The notes below the pieces were generated by a model. It was not told where the DNA came from. It did no database searches and worked only from the letters and a program-made list of their open reading frames with translations. Below are positions 17,841 through 25,568 of a DNA stretch of 61,012 bases, piece by piece (positions within the stretch are counted from its first letter, which is position 1; each line of letters begins with the position of its first letter). The DNA is taken from NCBI GenBank assembly GCA_934090795.1, contig CAKOJQ010000009.1:1-61012 (forward strand), written 5' to 3'. Origin of the DNA: an uncultured Bacilli bacterium (lineage in GTDB: Bacteria > Bacillota_I > Bacilli_A > RF39 > UBA660). The position numbers and the translations under genes are program-made.

Positions 17841-19121
17841 TTAATTTTTATAAAAAAGATACTTCATTATTGAATATATTATAATACCAATGATAATTAA
17901 AATAATTTTGGAAGATTCATAATTTTTATTTATTTGTTCAACATTTGAGTTTGAGTTATTTTTTTCTTCATATGAATCATTATTATCTTTGCTTAATATA
18001 TCATCATGATTTTTAATTAATACTTCACGGGGTTTTGATCCAACTTGTGGTCCAATTATGCCTCTTTCTTCAAGTAAATCTATAATTCTTGCTGCACTTG
18101 AAAAGCCAATTCGAAATCTTCTTTGTATCAATGAAGCACTTATTTTACCGGTTAATATTGCGAAATCTACAACATCATTATATAGAGAATCATCATATTC
18201 TTCTATATTTGTTTTAATATAATCATTTGGTTCTTCAAGTACAATTGCGTCATCTATTTTTATTTTTTGGTTTGATACAAAATTTATTAAATTATTAATA
18301 CTTTCATCGTCATGTTTATAAGACTTATATTTTCCATCGTGTACATTTAGTGATGAATTTAAATAATATTCGTATTCATTAAGTTTTTCAGCACCAGGTT
18401 TATTTAATAACAACTTTGAATCTCGTTCAGAATATGCTCTAAAACAAATTCTATTTGAAAAATTATTTATAAAACTTATATTAATTAAATCTCTACTAAT
18501 ATTACTTGTTGCAACAATTATGTATACTCCAACTTGTCTACCTTTTTGAATTATTACACTTATTTTTTCGACTATTTCACTCTTTGAATATTCAACTAAA
18601 TCGACCAGATCATCAATAATAATAAATAATTTTGACAATTTTGTTGTATTAGATTGATCTGACATTGAATTATATTTTTCAATATCTTTAAAATTATTTT
18701 TTGATAAAATATCATATCTTGCGTTTATTATATCAATTACTTTATCAAGTGCTATAACTGCTTTTTGATAATCAAAAATAATTGGACATATTAATTGTGG
18801 TATTTTTTTAAAACTAGCATATTCTAGTCTCTTAGTATCTATAATTATTAATTTATTGTCTAATGGTGAGCTTTTTAATAATATATTAAATATTATATTC
18901 TCAATAAAATTTGATTTTCCAGATCTTTGTATACCATAAACTAAAAGGTTAGGATAATCTTCAAAAGATATGTTTGTAACACTATTTTTATTGGTTAACG
19001 ATATAAATGCATCTAGTTGACAAGCTTTTATAGATTTTAATAAATTACAATTTTTGATATAGTTGCTAGGATTAGGTAATATATATTTGTTATTAAGTTT
19101 ATTATCTATTTCATTTTTCAT
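17841..19121 (-). CDS. FtsK/SpoIIIE-like DNA translocase motor with gamma domain and C-terminal membrane segment
   Basis: 426 residues from the ATG at 19121 (ribosome site AAGGAG). Walker A is VYGIQRSGKSNFIENI, Walker B LFIIIDDLVDLV. A winged-helix gamma-like domain (VVDFAILTGKISASLIQRRF, then GFSSAARIIDLLEERGIIGP and KPREVLI) lies near 310-370, as in FtsK. The order is unusual: no N-terminal membrane domain, but a hydrophobic C-terminal helix (IILIIIGIIIYSIMKYLF) that could anchor it. It overlaps the upstream small membrane protein by 11 bases. It probably belongs to a mobile element, for conjugative-type or segregation DNA pumping, rather than being the housekeeping FtsK. Confidence 0.8.
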   Translation of the reverse strand: MKNEIDNKLNNKYILPNPSNYIKNCNLLKSIKACQLDAFISLTNKNSVTNISFEDYPNLLVYGIQRSGKSNFIENIIFNILLKSSPLDNKLIIIDTKRLEYASFKKIPQLICPIIFDYQKAVIALDKVIDIINARYDILSKNNFKDIEKYNSMSDQSNTTKLSKLFIIIDDLVDLVEYSKSEIVEKISVIIQKGRQVGVYIIVATSNISRDLINISFINNFSNRICFRAYSERDSKLLLNKPGAEKLNEYEYYLNSSLNVHDGKYKSYKHDDESINNLINFVSNQKIKIDDAIVLEEPNDYIKTNIEEYDDSLYNDVVDFAILTGKISASLIQRRFRIGFSSAARIIDLLEERGIIGPQVGSKPREVLIKNHDDILSKDNNDSYEEKNNSNSNVEQINKNYESSKIILIIIGIIIYSIMKYLFYKN

Positions 19122-19527
19122 TTTTCCATACTCCTTTTTTATCATAATATTTATAAATAATTAATAATATTTCATTTATATTTAGAGTTAAAAATGTAAG
19201 ATTTAATTTTTTCATTTCATTATTTATTTCATTATCCTTTAAATTTTCAATTAAACCGTTTTCTTCTTGTCCTAAATTTTTATGACCTTTTAGAAATTCT
19301 TCACAAATAGCTTGGATTGTTTCTAAATAATCTACAGCTGCATAGCAATCATGATTATATCCATAATGGTTATTTTTTAATTTTGTTTCATAAAATATTT
19401 TTACTTTTTCATAATCATCTCTAGTAATTTTTATTTTTCGTTTTTTGTTTGATATAAAATAAAATGCAAGACTTATGATTCCAAATATGATTAGAATTAA
19501 TGAAAAAATAGCAAATACATAATCCAT
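19111..19527 (-). CDS. Small membrane protein paired with the FtsK-like motor
   Basis: 138 residues from the ATG at 19527; the frame extends to 19587 but without a better ribosome site. An N-terminal membrane helix (DYVFAIFSLILIIFGIISLA with FYF after it) is followed by basic residues (KKRKIKITRDDYEKVK), so the rest is likely cytoplasmic. It contains NNHYGYNHDCYAAVDYL. Not recognised. The 11-base overlap with the FtsK-like gene implies co-translation and a shared function, perhaps as its membrane partner. Confidence 0.6.
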   Translation of the reverse strand: MDYVFAIFSLILIIFGIISLAFYFISNKKRKIKITRDDYEKVKIFYETKLKNNHYGYNHDCYAAVDYLETIQAICEEFLKGHKNLGQEENGLIENLKDNEINNEMKKLNLTFLTLNINEILLIIYKYYDKKGVWKNEK

Positions 19528-19589
19528 AATCATCACCAATATAATTATATCATAATTATTCCTCATGTGGATTAAACTGTTTAACAAGT

Positions 19590-19874
19590 ATTGTAATATA
19601 CAATGTTATTAAAAAGTATAATTCTTAAAATTTTCTAAATAAAAAGGAATTATTTTAGTTGATTCTACTGACAAATTTAAAGATAACAATGTAATATTTA
19701 AAAATTTATATGATTAATTTAGAATGAATAATACTACTATGTATGATTATAATAATATAGAAAAATTTATAGAATGCTTCTTTACTGTTACGTTAAATAA
19801 TTTTAATATTATAATATGTTAATAATAGATGCGAAAATATATAAGTTTAATATATTATTTTGATATAAAAATGA
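19590..19874. other. Non-coding, A/T-rich decayed stretch
   Basis: No frame with coding character is visible. It precedes integrase remnant 2 and is probably the eroded 5' half of that gene plus the promoter of the minus-strand membrane-protein gene. No structured element was seen. Confidence 0.5.
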
Positions 19875-20610
19875 TATTTATAAATTTCTTAAATCCATTT
19901 TAAACTTTGGTGTTAAATGGCATAACTTAAACTTTCAATCAGTATATAATAAAATGACAAAATTTCAAGATCCTAATGAGTGCAGAAAAGAAATGGCTTA
20001 TTACACTTATGACGAATTTAAAAAATTTATTTCTAATGAAGAAGACTTAAGATGGAAATGTGTATTTGAAATTTTATATTATTGTGGATTATGTAAAGCA
20101 GAATTAAAAGATCTTACTTGGAAAGATATTTATTTGGATAAAAAGATATTATCCGTTAACAAACAAATAACACAACGAAATAATTGTGCTAAGTTTGAAT
20201 TTTCAGATGCCAAAACAAGAGATAGTAGAAGAATAGTTCCCATTACTAAAATCTTGTTAAATGACCTTAAAATGCTCTATGAGCAGGATAAAAAAGACTA
20301 TTATGGATTTAATGATGATTTCTTTGTTGTATCTGATGCTAAACCTATAGCTTATTCTAATATATACCTTAGAAGAACTAAGCCAGCAAATCTTGCTGTT
20401 TTAAAGGTTATTAGGATTCATGATTTTAGACATTCATGTGCATCGTTACTTATTAACAATGGCGCTAATGTCACATTAGTAGCAATAGATTTAGGACATA
20501 CAAAAGTTGAAGAAACATTAAAAACTTATTCACTCCTATTTACAAGTACCTTGGACAATGTAGTTGCCATAATAGATAATTTAGATAATTATAAAACCGA
20601 TGATAATTAG
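19875..20610 (+). pseudogene. Decayed tyrosine integrase, copy 2
   Basis: The open part (19954-20610, 218 codons) matches residues 160-371 of the intact integrase. Homology continues upstream of the ATG: 19900-19954 resembles the codons for NFATKWYNFNFTATYNKM but with stops. The N-terminal arm-binding and core-binding parts are therefore lost. The first catalytic Arg (GLRRGEL in the intact copy) is Cys47 in GLCKAEL; HDFRHSC, GHTK and the nucleophilic Tyr (TYSLLF) remain. It is a dead recombinase that marks a former element end; OLD-type cargo follows 17 bases after its stop on the other strand. Confidence 0.88.
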
Positions 20611-20626
20611 TCACCGGTTATTTGTG

Positions 20627-22486
20627 TTATGAATTGGCTTTCTTTATAAATTCATAAATTTTTTCACACAATTCTTTTGCATTATTTGATAAATCATTTA
20701 TATCATTAATATTTGATGAAACACTTTTAGCAAAAGATAGTTTTTCTTTTATTGTTCCAGACCCTTTGCCAGTAGTTCCGGATTTGTTTGAATATTTTTT
20801 CTTTAGCTCGTAATGGCTATCTATGAAAGTTCCCATATATGCAGATTTAGTGGCATATGCCTCATCCTTATATTTCTTTATATATTCTGGTTCTTTTCCG
20901 CTAAATAATGTCTTTTCCAACACTTGTCTAGATATTGTATTTTCTATTTCTCTGACACTTAATTCGTAAAAGTTATCATCACCAAATAGCTCTTTTAAAT
21001 TTTGTTTTCTCTTTTGTTTTCCGTCATTATCATTGTCACATACTATAAAACATCTATTTGTTATTCCAGAAGCATTAATATTCTCTATTTTATCACTACC
21101 TTCAAATGACCAATGATCTATATTATTTCCACCATATTCAACAAAAGAATAGTTTATGTCTTCCTTATATGAAAGTTCACCTTTATTTTTTATATATACA
21201 TCTAAATATTTACTAATTAGTATTTTATCGCTAATTCCTTCTACCCATATTGTGCAATTAGATACAAAAACAGAGGAATTATAAACACCTAAGATATCTA
21301 AGATTTCTATGTCATTATTTGTGGTATTAGTAACCTTAAAAAGATTGTTTTTCTTTTCAATATTATTAAATTTATATATTGAAATATTATCATAATTTAT
21401 ACAATTATCTATAAAACGATTGGAATGGGTTGTTATAAAAAACTGGTGTTTGGAAAAAAACTTATTGTTTTGAATTAGTTGTAAAAATTGTCTTTGATAT
21501 CCCGGATGCAAATTTATTTCAGGCTCTTCAATAAAAAAGATTGCTTCAGAATTTCTTTTAGTAAATATTATATATAAAATAGTTATTAATTGTTTTATTC
21601 CATCACCCAAATCGTGTAAAGCTCGCTCCGATCCATTCCCTATTTTTACATTTAAAAATCCTTTAGTAATTTGAGGTATAATTGTAAATCCTTTATCTCC
21701 ATAAAATTCTTTTGATATAAAATTTTCAAAATCTTTGATTAAATTCCTATCTTTTTCCTCACCTAATAATTTATTCTTAACATCATCAAATAAATTCTCA
21801 GCAGTAAAGATATGTTTAGAATTAATCATATATGCTTTACTAATCTTGTTGGAATAAATATGTTTTGCATTTAATTTATATTCTTCTAATGCCTTACGCT
21901 GTTTTTCATTCATAACAATAGAATCTAAATCTTCACTCTTGCTTGGTTGAAAATATATATCAAAGCTTTCTACTCCACGTAAAATTGGAATATATGTAAT
22001 ATCAAAATCGCATACTTTCTTTGAACCATAACCATTATTATTTTTAGCCAAATATTCATACATATCATTTAAATATGATTTTATATAAGAATAATATGAT
22101 CTTTGATTTGGATTCAATGATTCTTGATCTATTTTTAAACTTTCTATATATTCAACTATCTCACAATAATAATTACAATCATCTAACTTACTTATATAAT
22201 CAGGAATAACAATTTTTTTTGTTGCAGATATGTTATATCGTTCAATATATTTTATCATTTCACATTTAGCCCTGTCGTAACTTTTCTTTTTATCCTCATT
22301 TATAAATTCATAAAAAGCCTTTGTATCATTTCCCTTAATAATATACCTTAATAGTCTACTTTTACCACTATTATTTTCACCAATAAAAATATTTATTTTA
22401 TTTAAGTTAGATAAATATAGCATCTTGTTATTATACTTATTTCTATAATTATCTGATATTGATCCTATTTCAATTGCTTTTATCAT
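20627..22486 (-). CDS. OLD-family ATPase-nuclease (ABC-type ATPase plus TOPRIM)
   Basis: 619 residues. Walker A GENNSGKS is at 36-43, a signature-like HDLGDGIKQL at 291-300, Walker B IFFIEEPEINLHP at 316-328, and an H-loop His at 354 (TTHSNRF). The TOPRIM part has Glu416 in IWVEGISDKILI, YGGNN near 451 and the Asp pair in FIVCDNDND (480-488). This is the layout of overcoming-lysogenisation-defect nucleases and of GajA/AriA-type defence ATPases. No UvrD-like GajB or other partner is adjacent, so it may be a class 1 stand-alone OLD protein. A hairpin with a T tract precedes its ribosome site. Antiphage function is inference. Confidence 0.85.
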   Translation of the reverse strand: MIKAIEIGSISDNYRNKYNNKMLYLSNLNKINIFIGENNSGKSRLLRYIIKGNDTKAFYEFINEDKKKSYDRAKCEMIKYIERYNISATKKIVIPDYISKLDDCNYYCEIVEYIESLKIDQESLNPNQRSYYSYIKSYLNDMYEYLAKNNNGYGSKKVCDFDITYIPILRGVESFDIYFQPSKSEDLDSIVMNEKQRKALEEYKLNAKHIYSNKISKAYMINSKHIFTAENLFDDVKNKLLGEEKDRNLIKDFENFISKEFYGDKGFTIIPQITKGFLNVKIGNGSERALHDLGDGIKQLITILYIIFTKRNSEAIFFIEEPEINLHPGYQRQFLQLIQNNKFFSKHQFFITTHSNRFIDNCINYDNISIYKFNNIEKKNNLFKVTNTTNNDIEILDILGVYNSSVFVSNCTIWVEGISDKILISKYLDVYIKNKGELSYKEDINYSFVEYGGNNIDHWSFEGSDKIENINASGITNRCFIVCDNDNDGKQKRKQNLKELFGDDNFYELSVREIENTISRQVLEKTLFSGKEPEYIKKYKDEAYATKSAYMGTFIDSHYELKKKYSNKSGTTGKGSGTIKEKLSFAKSVSSNINDINDLSNNAKELCEKIYEFIKKANS

Positions 22487-22536
22487 TTTACCCTCCTTAT
22501 AAAAGAAAAATTTCTATACTTTAATTGTATAGAAAT
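22487..22536 (-). promoter_or_regulatory. Leader hairpin with T tract directly before the OLD gene ribosome site
   Basis: A perfect 10-bp inverted repeat, ATTTCTATAC (22510-22519) / GTATAGAAAT (22527-22536). On the minus strand it is followed by TTTTTCTTTT and then AGGAGGG and the ATG at 22486. It looks like an attenuator or a terminator of upstream transcription; a repressor operator is the alternative. A possible promoter TTGCAG-N17-TAGTAT lies upstream at about 22580-22552. Confidence 0.55.
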
Positions 22537-22601
22537 CTATTATTTAATTATACTACTTTATCTCATAAATGTCTGCAATAATCATGTAAATTTAACAATA
22601 A

Positions 22602-22711
22602 TTGTTCCCAAGTTGTTCCCAAAAATTATTTTTAATCTTACAAATGCTCGCAACCACCTTATATAATGGGCACAAAAAATGAGAGCACGGTTAAATGCTC
22701 TCTTCAGGGGG
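22602..22711. other. Attachment-site junction: right end of a lost element and left end of the intact one
   Basis: Two direct repeats TTGTTCCCAA (22602-22611 and 22613-22622) look like integrase arm sites. A hairpin GAGAGCA (22681-22687) / TGCTCTC (22696-22702) abuts TTCAGGGGG (22703-22711). The other end of the intact element shows the same order: paired repeats, hairpin, TTCAGGGGG at 33149-33157. I infer that TTCAGGGGG is the shared att core, so this is attL of the 22.7-33.2 kb element and the right end of a previous one. Confidence 0.65.
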
Positions 22712-22899
22712 CAAAAATATATTGCATATAAAATTAATTATTGCTAGTTAATTTCCTTATATTTCAAGCAATTTTAAATTAAATCTAATTATTAAATATT
22801 ATATATTTTTAATCAATATTACGAATCGAGTACCTAAATGGGTACCTAAAACTGTTAATACTATTATTAATTCTTCATATAAATGAAAGGATAAATATT
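22712..22899. other. Left inner end of the integrative element, with integrase arm-type repeats
   Basis: Two direct repeats GTACCTAAA (22830-22838 and 22842-22850) have the same 12-bp period as the GGGTACCTA repeats after the intact integrase (33066-33087). They are probably arm-type binding sites for the integrase N-terminal domain. The remainder is A/T-rich and should hold the promoter of the TnpV gene. Confidence 0.6.
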
Positions 22900-23262
22900 A
22901 TGAATATAATTTATACAAAATATGGTGATTATTTATTACCAAATTTAACACTACCTGAAAAAGAAAATAAAAAATTAAATAAATATGGATTATTAAGATT
23001 AGAATATTTAAAAAATAACAAAAAGGCATTATATCAAGAATTATTAATGAAAGATAAATTAAATGAACATCTTTTTTCAGTCAGTATAAATGCTGAAAAT
23101 AAAATAAATCATATAATTAATGAATTAATAAAATCTGATACTTCTATTACAGAAAAACTAAAACTGGAAAATCAATTATTATGGGTTCAAAAAATGAATA
23201 ATTATAAAAATATTGCTGAAGAAATGATTTTAAAAGAGATTATTTATGGAGATACAATATGA
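22900..23262 (+). CDS. tnpV: TnpV-like transposon-encoded protein
   Basis: 120 residues with the look of the TnpV family: MNIIYTKYGDYLLPNLTLPE at the start, KYGLLRLEYLKNNKKALYQ in the middle and WVQKMNNYKNIAEEMILKE near the end. TnpV proteins are small accessory proteins of Clostridia/Bacilli mobilisable elements (first noted on Tn4451-type elements); their biochemical role is not known. Ribosome site AAAGGA. It is the first gene inside attL and is coupled to the next gene by an ATGA overlap. No large serine recombinase is present; mobility here rests on the tyrosine integrase. Confidence 0.8.
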   Translation: MNIIYTKYGDYLLPNLTLPEKENKKLNKYGLLRLEYLKNNKKALYQELLMKDKLNEHLFSVSINAENKINHIINELIKSDTSITEKLKLENQLLWVQKMNNYKNIAEEMILKEIIYGDTI

Positions 23263-23570
23263 TTAAATGTAAAGAAGATATTACAGATAAAGAATTCGAA
23301 GAAATATTATTACCATTCTACAACAATTATAATGAATATGTTATTAAGTTTGTAATACCAGATGCTGTAGCATTTTATTTAGCAAATGGTTATAGTAGAA
23401 ATTGTTTGTCAGATTGTCCACTAATAAATCATATTAATTCATCATTAGATATATTTAATGTTAGATGCAATGTTGATAAATTAATTCCACAAATAGAAAA
23501 TATATTAAAAATTAAATATAACCTTAAAATTGTAAAAATCAATCCATTAAGTTTTTCAAAATATATGTAA
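23259..23570 (+). CDS. Hypothetical protein coupled to TnpV
   Basis: 103 residues, not recognised. Mixed alpha/beta, with Cys in NCLSDCPLINH and NVRCNVDK, no signal or membrane segment. Its ATG overlaps the TnpV stop by 4 bases, so the two are made together. It ends at a good terminator. It could be an accessory or cargo gene of the element. Confidence 0.6.
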   Translation: MIKCKEDITDKEFEEILLPFYNNYNEYVIKFVIPDAVAFYLANGYSRNCLSDCPLINHINSSLDIFNVRCNVDKLIPQIENILKIKYNLKIVKINPLSFSKYM

Positions 23571-23612
23571 AATAAAACACTGCTAATTAATTCTAGCAGT
23601 ATTTTATTTTTA
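23571..23612 (+). terminator. Terminator after the TnpV operon
   Basis: Stem ACTGCTA (23579-23585) / TAGCAGT (23594-23600), extended by A-T pairs, followed by ATTTTATTTTT on the plus strand. It begins right after the stop at 23570. Confidence 0.88.
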
Positions 23613-23630
23613 ATTGGGGAGTTAAATTTT

Positions 23631-23693
23631 TGCCTAGCCAGCACTGAATTTGTACTCCCGTACGAAATTCTTATATGGGAAAATCCCAATCCC
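23631..23693. repeat. Left copy of a ~62-bp inverted repeat flanking the cargo operon
   Basis: It matches, in inverted orientation, 29787-29851 with about ten differences over about 62 bases. The identical core is GAATTTGTACTCCCGTACGA and the bases just after it. Each copy holds two internal hairpins: GAATTTGTAC / GTACGAAATTC, and TGGGA...TCCCA whose bases vary between copies. The copies bound exactly the seven minus-strand genes 23703-29757. They could be terminal inverted repeats of a non-autonomous transposon-like unit. Confidence 0.8.
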
Positions 23694-23702
23694 TTTTATA
23701 TT

Positions 23703-24773
23703 TTAATTTTCTCTTTTATTACAATCTGATAATGCATTCAAGCCACAGGGACAACTTCCAGCAAAATCATATTTATTACATTCTTTAAATTTTCTGAATT
23801 TTTCTGAGCACCACGCTTCTTGTATTGTATTTTTCTTTATATTAAATCCAAAATTTTGATTTTGTATAAATGAACATGGGTACATTGTTAAATCTGGAGA
23901 AATATAGCAAGAATATCTTGCTGCTTCACAAAAATCTATTGTTTTAGTATTTATTTTTTTTAAAGAAGAAATAATTAATGGTGAAAAGCAAGTGTCAAAA
24001 CCTATTTTATAATTATATTTTTTTGAATTTAAAATATTAATAAATTTTTTAAATTTTTCATCTTTTATATTTATTATTTTCTCACAAGTAGCTATTCCAA
24101 CAGGTTTGTATAATAAAAATATTACTGCATTAACACCATCTGGAAATAAATCATTTTCTAATCGTATTATTATATCATCAATAGTTTGATTTGAAATTAC
24201 ATAATGTATATTAGTAGTAATTCCATGAGATATTAGTTTTTTTATTGCTTCTTCACTTTTAGGATTGGATTCAATTAATTTGCCATTTGTATTAATAATT
24301 TTACTATACATTGAAATAGCAACTGCACCACAATATTGTTTCATTGCAATAATCTCTTCTTTAGTAATATTTATTCCAGTTGTTGTCAAATTTGGAACAA
24401 TCCCATTTTTACGTGTATATTTTAAAATTTCAATAAAGCTTTCATGCTTATTTGGATCGCCTCTTCCTCCTAATGCAACTTGAAATGTTTTATTTTTACA
24501 CTCATCAATAATTCTTTTATAGTCATCAAGACTCATATTCTCATAATTATTATTTGCTTGATAACAGTCTACACCAAACTTTTTACAATATATTTGATTA
24601 ACATGACATTTACCCATTATTCCTATATCTATTAATTCGGGGAAACTTCTCATTGTGGGTTCTTCTTTTGTTTCTTGACCATATTTATCTAAAATATTAG
24701 TTCTAATTAATAATCCATTTTTTTCATTAAATATTTCAGTAAAATTAAAAATAGGATCTTTATATAACTTCAT
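23703..24773 (-). CDS. Radical SAM enzyme with SPASM-like C-terminus and unusual N-terminal Cys spacing
   Basis: 356 residues from the ATG at 24773 (GTG at 24782 is also possible). Barrel features: FPELIDIGIMGKC, FQVALGGRGDPNKHE, YCGAVAISMYS, GITTNIHYVI. The N-terminal cysteines are spaced C-x6-C-x6-C (GKCHVNQIYCKKFGVDCYQ) rather than C-x3-C-x2-C; I recall this variant in relatives of this family. C-terminal Cys sets (CEAARYSCYISPD, YPCSF, GSCPCGLNALSDC) suit auxiliary Fe-S clusters, as in peptide- and protein-modifying enzymes. It is the last gene of the cargo run, starting within 3 bases of the stop of the NSSSTS-motif protein, its most likely substrate or partner. Confidence 0.78.
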   Translation of the reverse strand: MKLYKDPIFNFTEIFNEKNGLLIRTNILDKYGQETKEEPTMRSFPELIDIGIMGKCHVNQIYCKKFGVDCYQANNNYENMSLDDYKRIIDECKNKTFQVALGGRGDPNKHESFIEILKYTRKNGIVPNLTTTGINITKEEIIAMKQYCGAVAISMYSKIINTNGKLIESNPKSEEAIKKLISHGITTNIHYVISNQTIDDIIIRLENDLFPDGVNAVIFLLYKPVGIATCEKIINIKDEKFKKFINILNSKKYNYKIGFDTCFSPLIISSLKKINTKTIDFCEAARYSCYISPDLTMYPCSFIQNQNFGFNIKKNTIQEAWCSEKFRKFKECNKYDFAGSCPCGLNALSDCNKREN

Positions 24774-24775
24774 TT

Positions 24776-25177
24776 TTACCACACGTTATCTGAAGCATCA
24801 ATAAACACTTCAGAATCTTTATATTTCATATAATCAAGACACATCGTAATTTCATAATCATTTTCTTCACTAGAAATTCTACCACAATATATTTTGTAAC
24901 CTTTTTTAATGCTTTTTTTATATTTATTAGCTGTTTTCTCTCCAAATATTTCTTTTATTAAATCATAGTTTTCAGATTCTTCATAAGTATGATGATAAAA
25001 TCCTCTTTTTCCATCAAAAACCATATTTTTACATACTTCAAGGATTTCATAATAATTAGGAGATTTTTCTGTTAATCCAAGTTTTTTAGCCAAATACTCG
25101 CCAGTTAATTCTTCTTTTGAAATTATAATATAACTAGTAGATGAGCTATTAGTTACAAATCCGTCTCTAATTTTCAT
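24776..25177 (-). CDS. NSSSTS-motif protein (MKIRxGFVTNSSS family), likely partner of the radical SAM enzyme
   Basis: 133 residues from the ATG at 25177, with GGAGG 8 bases upstream. It opens with MKIRDGFVTNSSSTSYIII, a start shared with many uncharacterised small proteins (GFVxNSSSSSF) that I recall near radical SAM genes. The rest is acidic-basic mixed with no Cys cluster (KRGFYHHTYEESENYDLI, CLDYMKYKD). The Asn-Ser-Ser-Ser-Thr-Ser tract at residues 10-15 is a plausible modification site. It overlaps the gene upstream by 11 bases and is followed by the radical SAM gene after 2 bases. A substrate role is inference. Confidence 0.7.
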   Translation of the reverse strand: MKIRDGFVTNSSSTSYIIISKEELTGEYLAKKLGLTEKSPNYYEILEVCKNMVFDGKRGFYHHTYEESENYDLIKEIFGEKTANKYKKSIKKGYKIYCGRISSEENDYEITMCLDYMKYKDSEVFIDASDNVW

Positions 25178-25568
25178 AAACAAAACCTCCTATAAATTCA
25201 TTAATAATTTTTTTTATTTCTTCGTTTTGAACTAAACAATACAAAGGCTGTTCATTCCCAATATCTTTATATTTGTAGCAACTATTCTTATTATTAAACT
25301 TGTTCAATATAGATTTTGGAATGTTATGATGTTCTAAAAGAAATTCATCATAAGATGTATATTCTTTTTTATAATATTTTCTGTATTCTTTATACAAATT
25401 AATATTTTCACCTATGATATAATCATATAATCGACTATATAATTTGTAATAGTAACTATTCTTTTTTACACAAAATTTTTTTAAAAAATTACTTTTTTTC
25501 ATATTTTTATTCTTAATAAAATAAATTTTATTATCTAATAATATACATTCTTTTTTATATATTTTCAT
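25167..25568 (-). CDS. Hypothetical protein, linker gene of the radical SAM/NTPase operon
   Basis: 133 residues, not recognised. Very basic and aromatic (YYYKLYSRLYDYIIG, YKEYRKYYKKEYTSYDEFLL), with a few Cys but no clear metal site, and no membrane helix. It may bind nucleic acid. It overlaps the NTPase gene by 14 bases and the NSSSTS gene by 11 bases, so the four genes are tightly coupled and probably act together. Confidence 0.6.
   Translation of the reverse strand: MKIYKKECILLDNKIYFIKNKNMKKSNFLKKFCVKKNSYYYKLYSRLYDYIIGENINLYKEYRKYYKKEYTSYDEFLLEHHNIPKSILNKFNNKNSCYKYKDIGNEQPLYCLVQNEEIKKIINEFIGGFVYEN

Noticed and set aside
20627..22486. Gabija (GajA) or PARIS system
   Set aside because: The ATPase-TOPRIM protein has no adjacent UvrD-like GajB or AriB-like gene; it is better left as a solitary OLD-family protein.
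23631..23693. Inverted repeats as ordinary bidirectional terminators
   Set aside because: No T run follows the hairpins in either direction, and the two copies match over far more than a terminator stem.
23703..24773. Viperin-type or standard RiPP maturase
   Set aside because: Cys spacing, length and partner genes do not match viperins; there is no short precursor peptide or RRE/PqqD-like domain nearby.
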